NCBI RefSeq assembly: GCF_026341275.1
Contig: NZ_JAIFZO010000002.1
Coordinates: 4,866,118 to 4,930,117 of the forward strand
DNA: 64,000 nucleotides
Source: Streptomyces ortus
GTDB taxonomy: Bacteria > Actinomycetota > Actinomycetes > Streptomycetales > Streptomycetaceae
Direction of reading: 5' to 3'
Positions 16,082-24,500 of the stretch are shown in pieces (positions within the stretch are counted from its first letter, which is position 1; each line of letters starts with the position of its first letter). The position numbers and the translations under genes are program-made. Below the pieces are notes generated by a model. The model was not told the origin of the DNA, ran no database searches, and saw nothing but the letters and a program-made list of their open reading frames with translations.

Positions 16082-17530
16082 GTGCGGCCCACGGGCGTGC
16101 GGACCGGCCGGGCGGGCCGGCTCGGGAGGTGGGTGGCGCGGGCCAGGCTGTCGTCGCTGCGGACCACCTTCACGGTGTCGTTCGCCGCCGTCGCCGCGGC
16201 CGTCACCGTCCTCGTCGGGTTCCTGTCGTACGACGCCGCCGCCCGGCTCGTGCGCGTGGACCAGCAGACCGTGTTCGAGGGCGTCGTACAGGATCTGCTC
16301 GACGAGGTGCGCCGCAAGCCGCTGGAGACCGCCGACTTCGCCACCACCCGCCCCGACGGCGGCCCGCGCGGCGAACTCGTGCGGCCCGGCGGCACGGTCG
16401 TCCAGGTCCTGGGACCGGACGGAGCGGTCGTCGACCGGGGCCGTACGCCGCTGCCCGTGGACGCCGCCGACCGTCCCGTCGCGGCGGCGCGGACCGCCGG
16501 GCGGCTGGTGGAGCACCGGGACGTCGACGTCGGCGACGACGTCTACCGCGTCGCGACCGTCTCGCTCGGCGGCGGGCGGGGCGCCGTACAGGTGGCGCAG
16601 GAGTTCAGCGGTACGGAGGACCTGCTGCGCGACCTCCAGCAGCGGACCGTGCTGCTGGTGGGCGCCGTGGTGATCGCCGCCGGGCTCTTCGGCTGGTGGC
16701 TGGCCCGGCGCATCACCTCGCGGCTCGTACGGCTCGCGGGGGCCGCCGAGGACGTGGCGCGCACCGGGCGGCTCGCCATCCAGGTGCCGGTCGCCGGGTA
16801 CGACGAGGTGGCCCGGCTCGGCCGGTCCTTCGACCGCATGCTGGGCCGGCTCGCGCAGTCCGAGGACGACCAGCGGCGCCTGGTCCAGGACGCGGGACAC
16901 GAGCTGCGTACGCCCCTGACCTCGCTGCGCACGAACATCTCGATACTGCGCCGGATGGACGAACTGCCGCCCGCCGTCCGCGAGGAGCTGGTCGACGACC
17001 TCGCGCAGGAGTCCCGCGAGCTGACCGACCTGGTCAACGAGCTGGTCGCGCTGGCGGCCGGCCAGTCCGGCACCGAGCCGCAGCGGCGGGTGGCCCTCGG
17101 CGACCTCGCGGACGACGTGGCGGTGGCGGCGCGCCGGCGCACGGGACGGGCCGTGACCGTACGGGTCTCGGGGGACACGGTGGCCGACGGGCGGCCCGCG
17201 GCGCTGCAGCGGGCGATGTCCAACCTGGTGGACAACGCGGCGAAGTTCGACCGGGGCGGCAGCGGGCCGATCGAGCTCGTCGTGACGCGCGCCGACCGTG
17301 ACACCGTCCGGGTCGAGGTCCTGGACCGGGGGCCCGGTATCGCCCAGGAGGATCTCGACCGGGTCTTCGACCGCTTCTACCGCGCGCCGGACGCGCGGAG
17401 CCTGCCCGGTTCCGGGCTCGGCCTCTCGATCGTCCGCGAGGTGGCCACCGCCCACGGGGGAGAGCCGTTCGCCGGGCGCCGGGAGGGCGGCGGCTCGGTG
17501 ACGGGCTTCACGGTCACCGTCACTGGCTGA
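16082..17530 (+). CDS. Sensor histidine kinase (MprB-like)
   Basis: 482 residues; the GTG start directly abuts the regulator stop. Membrane topology: one helix near residues 29-49, an extracytoplasmic sensor loop of about 140 residues, and a second helix near 190-208. HAMP linker follows, then a dimerisation helix with the phospho-accepting His273 in DAGHELRTPLTSLRTN, and an HATPase domain with N-box NLVDNAAKFD, DRGPGIA and GSGLGLSIV. It autophosphorylates and passes phosphate to the upstream regulator. The sensed signal is unknown; the linked ABC genes hint at a peptide or envelope stress. Confidence 0.95.
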   Translation: MRPTGVRTGRAGRLGRWVARARLSSLRTTFTVSFAAVAAAVTVLVGFLSYDAAARLVRVDQQTVFEGVVQDLLDEVRRKPLETADFATTRPDGGPRGELVRPGGTVVQVLGPDGAVVDRGRTPLPVDAADRPVAAARTAGRLVEHRDVDVGDDVYRVATVSLGGGRGAVQVAQEFSGTEDLLRDLQQRTVLLVGAVVIAAGLFGWWLARRITSRLVRLAGAAEDVARTGRLAIQVPVAGYDEVARLGRSFDRMLGRLAQSEDDQRRLVQDAGHELRTPLTSLRTNISILRRMDELPPAVREELVDDLAQESRELTDLVNELVALAAGQSGTEPQRRVALGDLADDVAVAARRRTGRAVTVRVSGDTVADGRPAALQRAMSNLVDNAAKFDRGGSGPIELVVTRADRDTVRVEVLDRGPGIAQEDLDRVFDRFYRAPDARSLPGSGLGLSIVREVATAHGGEPFAGRREGGGSVTGFTVTVTG

Positions 17531-17717
17531 CCTGGCTGACCCGGCGGATCGGGCTGAGCCTCCGCTGCCGTACGGGATCGAGGGTGTCGCTGAGTACACC
17601 CCCCGATACGGGTTCTGGGGCCAATGTGCCCGTCTCCCCTGCTCCGTAGCGTCTTCGGCGGGGCACAGGCAGTGCCCGACACGGGGCGCGGACCGTGCCC
17701 GACGGAGGCTGATGACG

Positions 17718-18590
17718 ATGTTTCGCCGAACCGGCACCGATCGACGTACCACCGACCGACGTACCACCGACCGACGTACGCACAGCGAGGGCGGCAAGGG
17801 CGGCAAGGGTGGCAAAGGCGGCAAGGGCGGCCACGGCGCGGGTGCCGCCGAGATGGCCCTGCGGCTGGTCAAGGTCAGCAAGACGTACGGGAGCGACGAC
17901 AGCTCCGTGACCGCGCTGGACGAGGTGACGCTCAGCCTGGCGAGCGGCACCTTCACCGCGGTGATGGGCCCCTCGGGCTCCGGCAAGTCCACGCTGCTGC
18001 AGTGCGCGGCGGGGCTCGACCGGCCCGACAGCGGCATCGTGATGGTCGACGGTGCCGAGATGACCGGCGGCACCGAGACCGAACTGACGAAGTTCCGGCG
18101 CAACCGGATCGGCTTCGTCTTCCAGCAGTACAACCTCCTCGACACGCTCACCGTGGCGCAGAACACGGTCCTGCCGCTGAAGCTCGCCCGGCGCCGCGTG
18201 CACCGGGACCGGGTGCGGGAGACCCTGACCGCCGTCGGTCTCGGCGACCGCCTCGGCCACCGGCCCGACCAGCTCTCCGGCGGCCAGCGCCAGCGCGTCG
18301 CCATCGCCCGCGCCCTGGTGACCGAGCCGAGCGTCATCTTCGCGGACGAGCCGACCGGCGCCCTGGACACCCGCGGCGCGCGGGACGTCCTGCGGCTCCT
18401 CCAGGACGCGGTACGGGTCCACGGCCGTACGGTCGTCATGGTGACCCACGACCCGGTCGCCGCCTCGTACGCCGACTCGGTGCTGTTCCTCGCGGACGGC
18501 CGGCTCGCGGGCGAGATGCGCCGGCCGACCGTGGACGCGGTGGCCGAGCGCCTCGCGCACCTCGGCGACGACGTGATGGCGGGGGCGTGA
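17718..18590 (+). CDS. ABC transporter ATP-binding protein with repetitive N-terminus
   Basis: 290 residues from ATG 17718, nine bases after GGAGG (ATG 17712 is too close to it). It is the ATPase of a MacB/BceA-type exporter or resistance transporter: Walker A GPSGSGKS, Q-loop FVFQQYNLLD, signature LSGGQRQRVAIARAL, Walker B FADEPTGALD, and the switch His in VMVTHDP. The odd part is residues 1-50, before the real domain (MALRLVKVSKTYG). It holds repeats of RTTDR coded by a 12-bp unit (CGTACCACCGAC), then GGK repeats coded by GGCAAGGGC. It couples to the following permease by a GTGA overlap. Confidence 0.92.
   Translation: MFRRTGTDRRTTDRRTTDRRTHSEGGKGGKGGKGGKGGHGAGAAEMALRLVKVSKTYGSDDSSVTALDEVTLSLASGTFTAVMGPSGSGKSTLLQCAAGLDRPDSGIVMVDGAEMTGGTETELTKFRRNRIGFVFQQYNLLDTLTVAQNTVLPLKLARRRVHRDRVRETLTAVGLGDRLGHRPDQLSGGQRQRVAIARALVTEPSVIFADEPTGALDTRGARDVLRLLQDAVRVHGRTVVMVTHDPVAASYADSVLFLADGRLAGEMRRPTVDAVAERLAHLGDDVMAGA
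17745..17835. repeat. Two in-frame microsatellites at the 5' end of the ABC ATPase gene
   Basis: Three 12-bp units CGTACCACCGAC near 17745-17780, then five 9-bp units of the type GGCAAGGGC near 17793-17835. Both unit lengths are multiples of three, so copy-number change keeps the frame and would only lengthen or shorten the protein's N-terminal tail. Confidence 0.85.
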
Positions 18591-19918
18591 GCGCGATGTT
18601 CACCATGCTCACCCTGGCGACGCGTTCCGTGCGGCAGCGCCCCGGCCGCTTCGCCGCGACCCTGCTGTCCGCCTTCCTGGGCGCGGCGATCATCATGACG
18701 TTCAACTCGATGCACGACACGGCGGGGGCGCCCGGCGTGGACTCCGTCAGCTCGGAGACCCTGTCCACCGCGGCGGGCGTCGTCGGCGGCTACGGCACCC
18801 TCCTGGTGTTCTTCGCGGTCGCCTCCACCCTCACGGTGAACGTGCGCCAGCGCTCCGCCGAGATCGAGCTGCTGCGCTGCTCCGGGGCCACGCCCGCACA
18901 GCTCAAGCGGATGGTCGTCGGGGAGGCGGTGGCCGTCGCCCTGGTGGGCGCGCTGCTCGCGATCGGCCCCGCGATGCTCGGCGGGCGGGTCCTGCTGGAC
19001 GTCTTCCAGGACAGCGGGCAGGTCGCCGAGTCCGTCGACCACACCTTCGGACCCATCGCCCTGTACTCAGGACTCGACATCACGGTGCTCGCGGCGGCGG
19101 GGGCGGCGTTCCTCGCGGTGCGGCGGGCGGCCGGCGGCCGGCCCCGGTCCCGGAGCAGGGGGCGCAGGTTCCTCGTCCTCGGGTCCCTGGTCCTCGGCGC
19201 CCTGTCGATCGGCACCACCTTCGTCCTGTCCTCGACCGACGCCGCGCTGATGGCGCCGCCCGCGTACGGCGCGATCCTGCTCTCGGTCGGCCTCGCGCTC
19301 CTGTCGCCGGGGCTGCTGCGGGCGCTGCTCGGCCGGCTGCCGCTGACGGGGCCGAGCGGCTACCCCGCCGTACGCGGCCTGCGGGTACGGGTCGCCGAAC
19401 TGCCGGGTGTCATGGTGCCGTTGACCCTCTTCATCGGCATGGCCACCGCGACGCTCTCCATGCAGGGCGTCGAGAACGACGCGATCCACGCGGCGGGCGT
19501 CCCCAAGTCCGTCGACGCGAAGAACCTCGAAACGCTCAACCTCACGGTCGTCGGAATCATCGTGGTCTTCTCCTGCGTCATGCTGATCAACTCCCTGTAC
19601 GCGGCCACCACCTACCGGCGCAAGGAGTTCGGGCAGCAGCGGCTCGCGGGGGCGACTCCGGGGCAGGTGCTCGGCATGGTGGGCATCGAGTCCCTGGTCC
19701 TGACGGTGACGGGCGTCGTCCTCGGTACGGGGGCCGCGCTGGCCGGGATCGTCTCCTTCACCACGGTCCGCACGGACGCGGTCCTGCCGGAGCGGGGGCT
19801 CGGGATCTGGCTCGGGGTCGTGGCGGTGGCCGTGGCGGTGACGATGGGGACGAGCCTCGTCACGGCGTGGCGGGTGCTGCGGACGCCGGCGATCAGCGCG
19901 GTGGCGCCGGCCGCTTAG
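18587..19918 (+). CDS. ABC transporter permease, FtsX/MacB type
   Basis: 443 residues from a GTG at 18587 overlapping the ATPase stop (GTGA). Duplicated FtsX-like permease: an N-terminal helix (SAFLGAAIIMTFNSMH), then a four-helix unit with the conserved RQRSAEIELLRCSGATPAQL coupling loop. A second copy has RRKEFGQQRLAGATPGQVLGM and ends RVLRTPAISAVAPAA. About eight to ten membrane helices in total. With the ATPase it should form a mechanotransmission or export complex acting on a peptide or lipid substrate. It is the last gene of the regulator-kinase-ABC unit. Confidence 0.93.
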   Translation: MSAMFTMLTLATRSVRQRPGRFAATLLSAFLGAAIIMTFNSMHDTAGAPGVDSVSSETLSTAAGVVGGYGTLLVFFAVASTLTVNVRQRSAEIELLRCSGATPAQLKRMVVGEAVAVALVGALLAIGPAMLGGRVLLDVFQDSGQVAESVDHTFGPIALYSGLDITVLAAAGAAFLAVRRAAGGRPRSRSRGRRFLVLGSLVLGALSIGTTFVLSSTDAALMAPPAYGAILLSVGLALLSPGLLRALLGRLPLTGPSGYPAVRGLRVRVAELPGVMVPLTLFIGMATATLSMQGVENDAIHAAGVPKSVDAKNLETLNLTVVGIIVVFSCVMLINSLYAATTYRRKEFGQQRLAGATPGQVLGMVGIESLVLTVTGVVLGTGAALAGIVSFTTVRTDAVLPERGLGIWLGVVAVAVAVTMGTSLVTAWRVLRTPAISAVAPAA

Positions 19919-20013
19919 GGGGGTGTGGGCGGGCGCGGGTGCGGGTGCGGCGTGGTCGGTCGCGCCCGCTCCGTGCGTCGTCTCTTTTCGGCCGGAGGAC
20001 CGGCAATCGTGAT

Positions 20014-20081
20014 GAATTCGAATCATGGTGAAGTCGTGGAAGATTGACGGGAGTTGTGAAAGCGAGCAAGAATTCGGATCA
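20014..20081. promoter_or_regulatory. Direct repeat GAATTCG(A/G)ATCA upstream of the LAETG protein gene
   Basis: Two 12-base copies (20014-20025 and 20070-20081) with one mismatch, 56 bases apart, in an unusually AT-rich part of the 294-base gap. A weak -35/-10 pair (TTGACG near 20045, AAGAAT near 20069) overlaps. This could be a paired regulator site controlling the surface protein gene. Confidence 0.4.
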
Positions 20082-20212
20082 CTTCCCTCCGCTGTGTCTG
20101 AAGCGAGTGAAGTGGCGCAAGTGACTCAGTCGCGCACGCTTTCGTTGCGTCGCCCCCGTTGGTCAGGCGCGCTCAGCCACCTCCCACACGGCCCTATCCG
20201 CAGAGGTTCACC

Positions 20213-21139
20213 TTGTCGCGTTCGCAACAACTCAAAAGACCCGCTGCCCTCGCAGCCTCCGCCTTCCTCGCCGCTGCCGTCGTACCCCTGTTCGGGGCGG
20301 GCGCCGCAAGCGCCACGCCCGGCGGGACGTGCCGGTCGGCCACCGTCCAGTACCGCATCGTCGGCGCCGACGGAGGTGTCGTGGGCGCGGACTGGACCTC
20401 GCAGGGCGGATTCCGCTCCTGGGACACCGTCCCCGGGTCCGTCGAGGTCCGGCTGGCCCCCGGAGAGAAGGTCGGCGACGGCTGCAAGTACCCGGTCTCC
20501 CTCGCCGAATACACCACCGAGGGGCCGAACTGGCAGACCTCCGGTCGTCAGACCATGGTGGACAAGGCCACCGTCTACCTCACCGCCGCGGACGTGGCCG
20601 GCGACGGCGCGAAGCAGACCTGGCAGAAGCTGTCCGTGAAGCAGCCGGACTGCTTCGGCCAGATCGATCTGTACGGCGACGACATCGCCTACGACGGCAA
20701 GACGGGGGAGGGGCACGGCCCCGCCCCCTACCAGCCCGACGGCGTCAACACTCCGTACCACCTCATAGCGGCGTGGAACGGCGGCGAGAAGGCGTGTGCC
20801 GACAGCCCGCCGGAGTCGCCCACCCCGACCCCGACCCCCACCAAGCCGGAGTCGACCCCGTCGACTCCCGAGGGCAGCAAGCCGCCCGCGGAGGAGACCA
20901 CTCCGCCGACCACCCCCAAGCCGGCCACGACGCCTCCCACGACGGCGGACGTGCCGCCGCTGTCGTCGAAGCCGTCCGCCACTCCGAAGCCGACGCCCAG
21001 CGACAGCACGCGACCGCTGGCGGAGACGGGAGCCGGCACGCCGGTCGGCCCGATCGCCGGTGGCGCCGCTGTGGTGATCGTCCTGGGCGCCGGGGCTGTG
21101 TACGCGGCCTCCCGCGCACGTCGCTCGCGCCGCGCGTGA
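20213..21139 (+). CDS. Secreted LAETG-anchored cell-wall protein
   Basis: 308 residues from a TTG at 20213 behind AGAGG. A Sec signal peptide (LKRPAALAASAFLAAAVVPL, cleavage after ASA) is followed by a globular domain of about 170 residues with paired Cys (GGTCRSATVQYR, GDGCKYPVSL, QPDCFGQI, EKACADS). Next comes a Pro/Thr/Lys/Ser wall-spanning stretch, and a sorting signal LAETGAGTPVG with hydrophobic helix and basic tail SRARRSRRA. LAxTG is recognised by class E sortases in Streptomyces, so the product should be attached to peptidoglycan. The globular domain is unknown to me. No sortase gene is adjacent. Confidence 0.9.
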   Translation: MSRSQQLKRPAALAASAFLAAAVVPLFGAGAASATPGGTCRSATVQYRIVGADGGVVGADWTSQGGFRSWDTVPGSVEVRLAPGEKVGDGCKYPVSLAEYTTEGPNWQTSGRQTMVDKATVYLTAADVAGDGAKQTWQKLSVKQPDCFGQIDLYGDDIAYDGKTGEGHGPAPYQPDGVNTPYHLIAAWNGGEKACADSPPESPTPTPTPTKPESTPSTPEGSKPPAEETTPPTTPKPATTPPTTADVPPLSSKPSATPKPTPSDSTRPLAETGAGTPVGPIAGGAAVVIVLGAGAVYAASRARRSRRA

Positions 21140-21184
21140 CGGATCGGCACGGGATCACTCCCGTGCCCTAGCGCACATGTACGA

Positions 21185-21229
21185 CTCCGCCTCCCGTACG
21201 GCACTTTCCGTGCCGTACGGGAGGCGGAG
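21185..21229. terminator. Bidirectional terminator between the LAETG gene and the gene at 21297
   Basis: Perfect 19-bp stem, arms CTCCGCCTCCCGTACGGCA (21185-21203) and its complement (21211-21229), loop CTTTCCG. It lies between convergent stop codons. Confidence 0.9.
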
Positions 21230-21296
21230 CCGTGTCGTCCGGCACGAACTCCTCATGACGGCCTAAGGGCCCCGCCCGGATCCGCGAAATCCCGGG

Positions 21297-21959
21297 CTAC
21301 GGCCACACCAGGCAGTACGGCTGGTGGCCCGCCTCGTGGAGGCGGTGGCTGAAGTCCTGCCATTCGTGCAGGAGTTGGTAGACGTTGTACGCGTCGCGGG
21401 GACCGCCGCGGTCCGGGACCGTCGACCAGATGAAGGCCGCCGCGCCCACGGCCTCCTCACCTATGCCGCGCAGCGGGTCCACGACCGTCATGGGAAGCCT
21501 GACGACGGCGTAGTCCGGGTGGAGGACGACCAGTTCGAGCGGGGGCACCTTGTGCAGGGGTATGCCCTCGATACCGGTGAGGACCATCGCGGCCATCGTC
21601 TCCGGCTTGATCTTCGTGAACATGCCGTTCATACCGAGCTCGTCGCCGCCGAGCTCCTCCGGGCGCATGGAGATGGGGACGCGGGCGGCGGTCGCGCCGT
21701 CCGGAGCCCCGAAGTATTTGTAGGTCACCCCCACCCGGCCACCATTCCCGCTGCTTCCTGGCCTGAGCTGGTCTGCCCCGCGGTCCGTGTAGTCCATACC
21801 GTCCATACGCGCGGACGGCTCGATCCGCTCAGGTTCGCTCTGTGACCCTTGAGTCTGCCGTGCCTCGGCAGCTTCCGCCTCGCGCCGGTGCTTCCCCCGC
21901 CGGGCACGCCGAGGACCGAGGTCATCGGTCCCCTCGCCCAGTCCGCCACCGCGATGCAT
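21297..21959 (-). CDS. Conserved actinobacterial protein of unknown function beside hemL
   Basis: 220 residues if read from ATG 21959, which follows GGTGGAG closely. ATG 21806 or 21797 (MDYTDRGADQLRPG) would give about 167-170 residues and matches the point where the sequence becomes well folded. The body has regular hydrophobic strands: GVTYKYFGAPDGATAARVPI, LELVVLHPDYAVVRLPMTVVD, AAAFIWSTVPDRGG, and VYQLLHEWQDFSHRLHEAGH. There is no signal peptide or membrane segment, so it should be cytoplasmic. I recognise no domain. It diverges from hemL, sharing a 139-base control region. The start is uncertain. Confidence 0.75.
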   Translation of the reverse strand: MHRGGGLGEGTDDLGPRRARRGKHRREAEAAEARQTQGSQSEPERIEPSARMDGMDYTDRGADQLRPGSSGNGGRVGVTYKYFGAPDGATAARVPISMRPEELGGDELGMNGMFTKIKPETMAAMVLTGIEGIPLHKVPPLELVVLHPDYAVVRLPMTVVDPLRGIGEEAVGAAAFIWSTVPDRGGPRDAYNVYQLLHEWQDFSHRLHEAGHQPYCLVWP

Positions 21960-22098
21960 ATCTCCACCCGACTGCTTTTCTAGGGTGCGCGACCCCCGCC
22001 ACGCAACCCGATCATCGTGACAGTGACCTCCCCCACGGCCGCACGCCGAAACGTGCGTTGAAACACCTGTCCGCAGGATCTTCGCAGCCTCTGACACC

Positions 22099-23418
22099 AT
22101 GGTCCGTGTGAGCTATCCGTACGAAGCCCCAGTTTCGCAGACTCTTTTCGACCGTGCGGCGGCCGTGACGCCCGGCGGCGTGAACTCTCCCGTCCGCGCG
22201 TTCCGCGCCGTGGGCGGTACGCCCCGGTTCATGGTGTCCGGTAACGGTCCATACCTGACCGATGCCGACGGGAGGGAGTACGTCGACCTCGTTTGTTCCT
22301 GGGGGCCGATGATCCTCGGCCATTCCCACCCCGAGGTCATCGAGGCGGTCCGGGCGGCCGTCTCCCGCGGCACCTCCTTCGGTACGCCGGGGGAGGGCGA
22401 GGTCGCGCTCGCCGAGGAGATCGTCGCCCGCGTCGCCCCCGTCGAGCAGGTCCGCCTGGTGTCCAGCGGCACCGAGGCGACCATGTCCGCCATCCGTCTC
22501 GCGCGCGGGTTCACCGGGCGCGCCAAGGTCGTGAAGTTCGCCGGCTGCTATCACGGGCACGTCGACGCACTGCTGGCCGCCGCGGGCAGTGGCCTGGCCA
22601 CGTTCGCGCTGCCCGACACGCCGGGCGTCACCGGGGCCCAGGCCGGGGACACCATCGTCCTGCCGTACAACGACCTCGACGCCGTGCGGGCGGCCTTCGC
22701 CGCGCACCCCGGCGAGATCGCCTGTGTGATCACCGAGGCCTCGCCCGGCAACATGGGTGTCGTGCCGCCGCTGCCCGGCTTCAACCAGGGACTCAAGGAC
22801 GCCTGCGCGGCGGACGGCGCCCTGTACATCTCCGACGAGGTCATGACCGGCTTCCGTACGAGCCGGGCCGGCTGGTACGGGGTGGACGGGGTCGCGCCCG
22901 ACCTCATGACCTTCGGCAAGGTCATGGGTGGCGGTTTCCCGGCCGCGGCCTTCGGCGGGCGGGCGGACGTGATGGCGTACCTCGCGCCCGTCGGTCCCGT
23001 CTACCAGGCCGGCACGCTGTCCGGGAACCCGGTCGCGACCGCCGCGGGCCTCGCCCAGCTGCGGCTGCTCGACGACGCCGCGTACACCCGGCTCGACGCG
23101 GTCTCCGCGCAGATCCGTACGCTCGTCACGGACGCCCTCACCAAGGAAGGTGTGGTGCACACCCTGCAGAACGCGTCCACCATGTTCTCCGTCTTCTTCA
23201 CCGGGGAAGACGTACGCGATTACGAGGACGCGAAGACGCAGGAGTCGTACCGCTTCAACGCCTTCTTCCACTCGATGCTGGCGCAGGGCGTCTACCTGCC
23301 GCCGTCGTCGTTCGAGTCCTGGTTCGTGTCGACGGCGCACGACGACCGGGCGGTACAGCGGATCGCCGACGCCCTTCCGGCGGCGGCACGGGCAGCAGCG
23401 GAGGCCACGGCAGTATGA
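22099..23418 (+). CDS. hemL: Glutamate-1-semialdehyde 2,1-aminomutase
   Basis: 439 residues. It converts glutamate-1-semialdehyde to 5-aminolevulinate, the C5-pathway step leading to heme, siroheme and cobalamin. Class III aminotransferase fold with PLP: GGVNSPVRAF near the N-terminus, GTEATMSAIRLARG, EASPGNMGVVPP, and SDEVMTGFR. Lys274 in MTFGKVMGGG forms the Schiff base; YQAGTLSGNP and SSFESWFVS are typical of HemL. The start is ATG 22099 or GTG 22108; no ribosome site is clear. The next gene overlaps by 4 bases. Heme made here would supply the cytochrome c operon 2 kb downstream. Confidence 0.96.
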   Translation: MVRVSYPYEAPVSQTLFDRAAAVTPGGVNSPVRAFRAVGGTPRFMVSGNGPYLTDADGREYVDLVCSWGPMILGHSHPEVIEAVRAAVSRGTSFGTPGEGEVALAEEIVARVAPVEQVRLVSSGTEATMSAIRLARGFTGRAKVVKFAGCYHGHVDALLAAAGSGLATFALPDTPGVTGAQAGDTIVLPYNDLDAVRAAFAAHPGEIACVITEASPGNMGVVPPLPGFNQGLKDACAADGALYISDEVMTGFRTSRAGWYGVDGVAPDLMTFGKVMGGGFPAAAFGGRADVMAYLAPVGPVYQAGTLSGNPVATAAGLAQLRLLDDAAYTRLDAVSAQIRTLVTDALTKEGVVHTLQNASTMFSVFFTGEDVRDYEDAKTQESYRFNAFFHSMLAQGVYLPPSSFESWFVSTAHDDRAVQRIADALPAAARAAAEATAV

Positions 23419-24089
23419 GTGACATCACCGTCGTACATGTGATGCGGCACGGCGAGGTCGAGAACCCGGACGGGCTGCTCTACGGGCGGCTGCCCGGGTA
23501 TCACCTGTCCGAGCTCGGACAGCGGATGGCCGAGCGGGTCGCCGAGCATCTCGCTCCGCGTGACATCACCCACGTCGTCTCCTCGCCGCTGGAGCGGGCC
23601 CGCGAGACGGCCGCGCCGCTCGCCGAGGCGCACGGGCTCGACGTCGCGACCGACGCGCGGCTGATCGAGGCGGAGAACGTCTTCCAGGGCAAGACCTTCG
23701 GGGTCGGGGACGGGGCGCTGCGCAACCCCGAGAACTGGAAGCACCTGGTCAACCCGTTCAAGCCGTCCTGGGGCGAGCCGTATCTGGAGCAGGTCGTCCG
23801 GATGATGGGGGCGCTGGACGCGGCCCGGGACGCGGCTCGGGGGCATGAGGCCGTGTGCGTCAGCCACCAGCTGCCGATCTGGATCGTGCGGTCCTTCGTG
23901 GAGCGGCGGCGGTTGTGGCACGACCCGCGGAAGCGGCAGTGCACGTTGGCGTCGTTGACGACGTTCACGTATCGGGGGGACAAGATCGTGTCCGTGGGCT
24001 ATACGGAGCCTGCGCGGGATCTGGTGCCCGCGCATCTCCTTGCCGGAGCGAAGCCGGTGAAGGGGCAGTCGAAGGCGTTCGGCGCGTAG
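23415..24089 (+). CDS. Histidine phosphatase family protein (phosphoglycerate mutase-like)
   Basis: 224 residues, ATG overlapping the hemL stop (ATGA). Histidine phosphatase fold: the catalytic RHG motif in VVHVMRHGEVENP, an Arg in SSPLERARETAAPL, acid/base LIEAENVF, and the second His in AVCVSHQLPIW. It is not true phosphoglycerate mutase; the substrate is probably a small phosphorylated metabolite. Tight coupling to hemL, seen across actinomycetes as I remember it, suggests a linked role, but no specific reaction can be named. Confidence 0.92.
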   Translation: MSDITVVHVMRHGEVENPDGLLYGRLPGYHLSELGQRMAERVAEHLAPRDITHVVSSPLERARETAAPLAEAHGLDVATDARLIEAENVFQGKTFGVGDGALRNPENWKHLVNPFKPSWGEPYLEQVVRMMGALDAARDAARGHEAVCVSHQLPIWIVRSFVERRRLWHDPRKRQCTLASLTTFTYRGDKIVSVGYTEPARDLVPAHLLAGAKPVKGQSKAFGA

Positions 24090-24149
24090 TCTCTCGGCTC
24101 CGCCGGGCGGGTTCCTTGCTTGCACCGTGCGGGTGAGTGGGAGCGGGGT

Positions 24150-24271
24150 GCGCAGTTCCCCGCGCCCCTGGGGTCAGTGGGACGGTTCCTTGCTCGTGTC
24201 GTGCGGGTGAGTGGGTGTGGGGTGCGCAGTTCCCCGCGCCCCTGGCCACTCAGGGGCGCGGGGAACGGCGC
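24150..24271. repeat. Three GTTCCCCGCGCCCCT elements, the last pair forming a hairpin
   Basis: Copies at 24150-24169 and 24224-24243 (74 bases apart, with the shared spacer GTGCGGGTGAGTGGG) and an inverted copy at 24252-24271. The second and third pair as a 20-bp stem around an 8-base loop. This sits 60-180 bases past the phosphatase stop and may act as its terminator. The rest of the 411-base gap (24090-24500) shows no gene. Confidence 0.85.
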
Positions 24272-24500
24272 AAAAGCGTCCCCTCTCGCCGGGTCGGCTG
24301 TCCAAACCCGTACCCCGCCCCCTCGTGCCGCGAGCCCGTCAGACCTCGGCCCCCGGAGCGGTTCCGCCGCGTTCGTCACAGGTTCGCCATTTCGTGGGTG
24401 GCGAAATATCCGGGCCTGCGCGGGAACCCCCCTCTTCGTCGTCCCCTCTAACTCTGTGTCCAGATTGCTTGGGCGCCGAGCACGACGAATGGGGACGGAA

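Noticed and set aside
15287..19042. A 1251-codon open frame antisense to the regulator, kinase and ABC genes
   Set aside because: Long antisense frames arise from extreme third-position GC bias. The sense genes have complete domain signatures, while this translation is Arg/Ala/Pro/Gly-rich without motifs.
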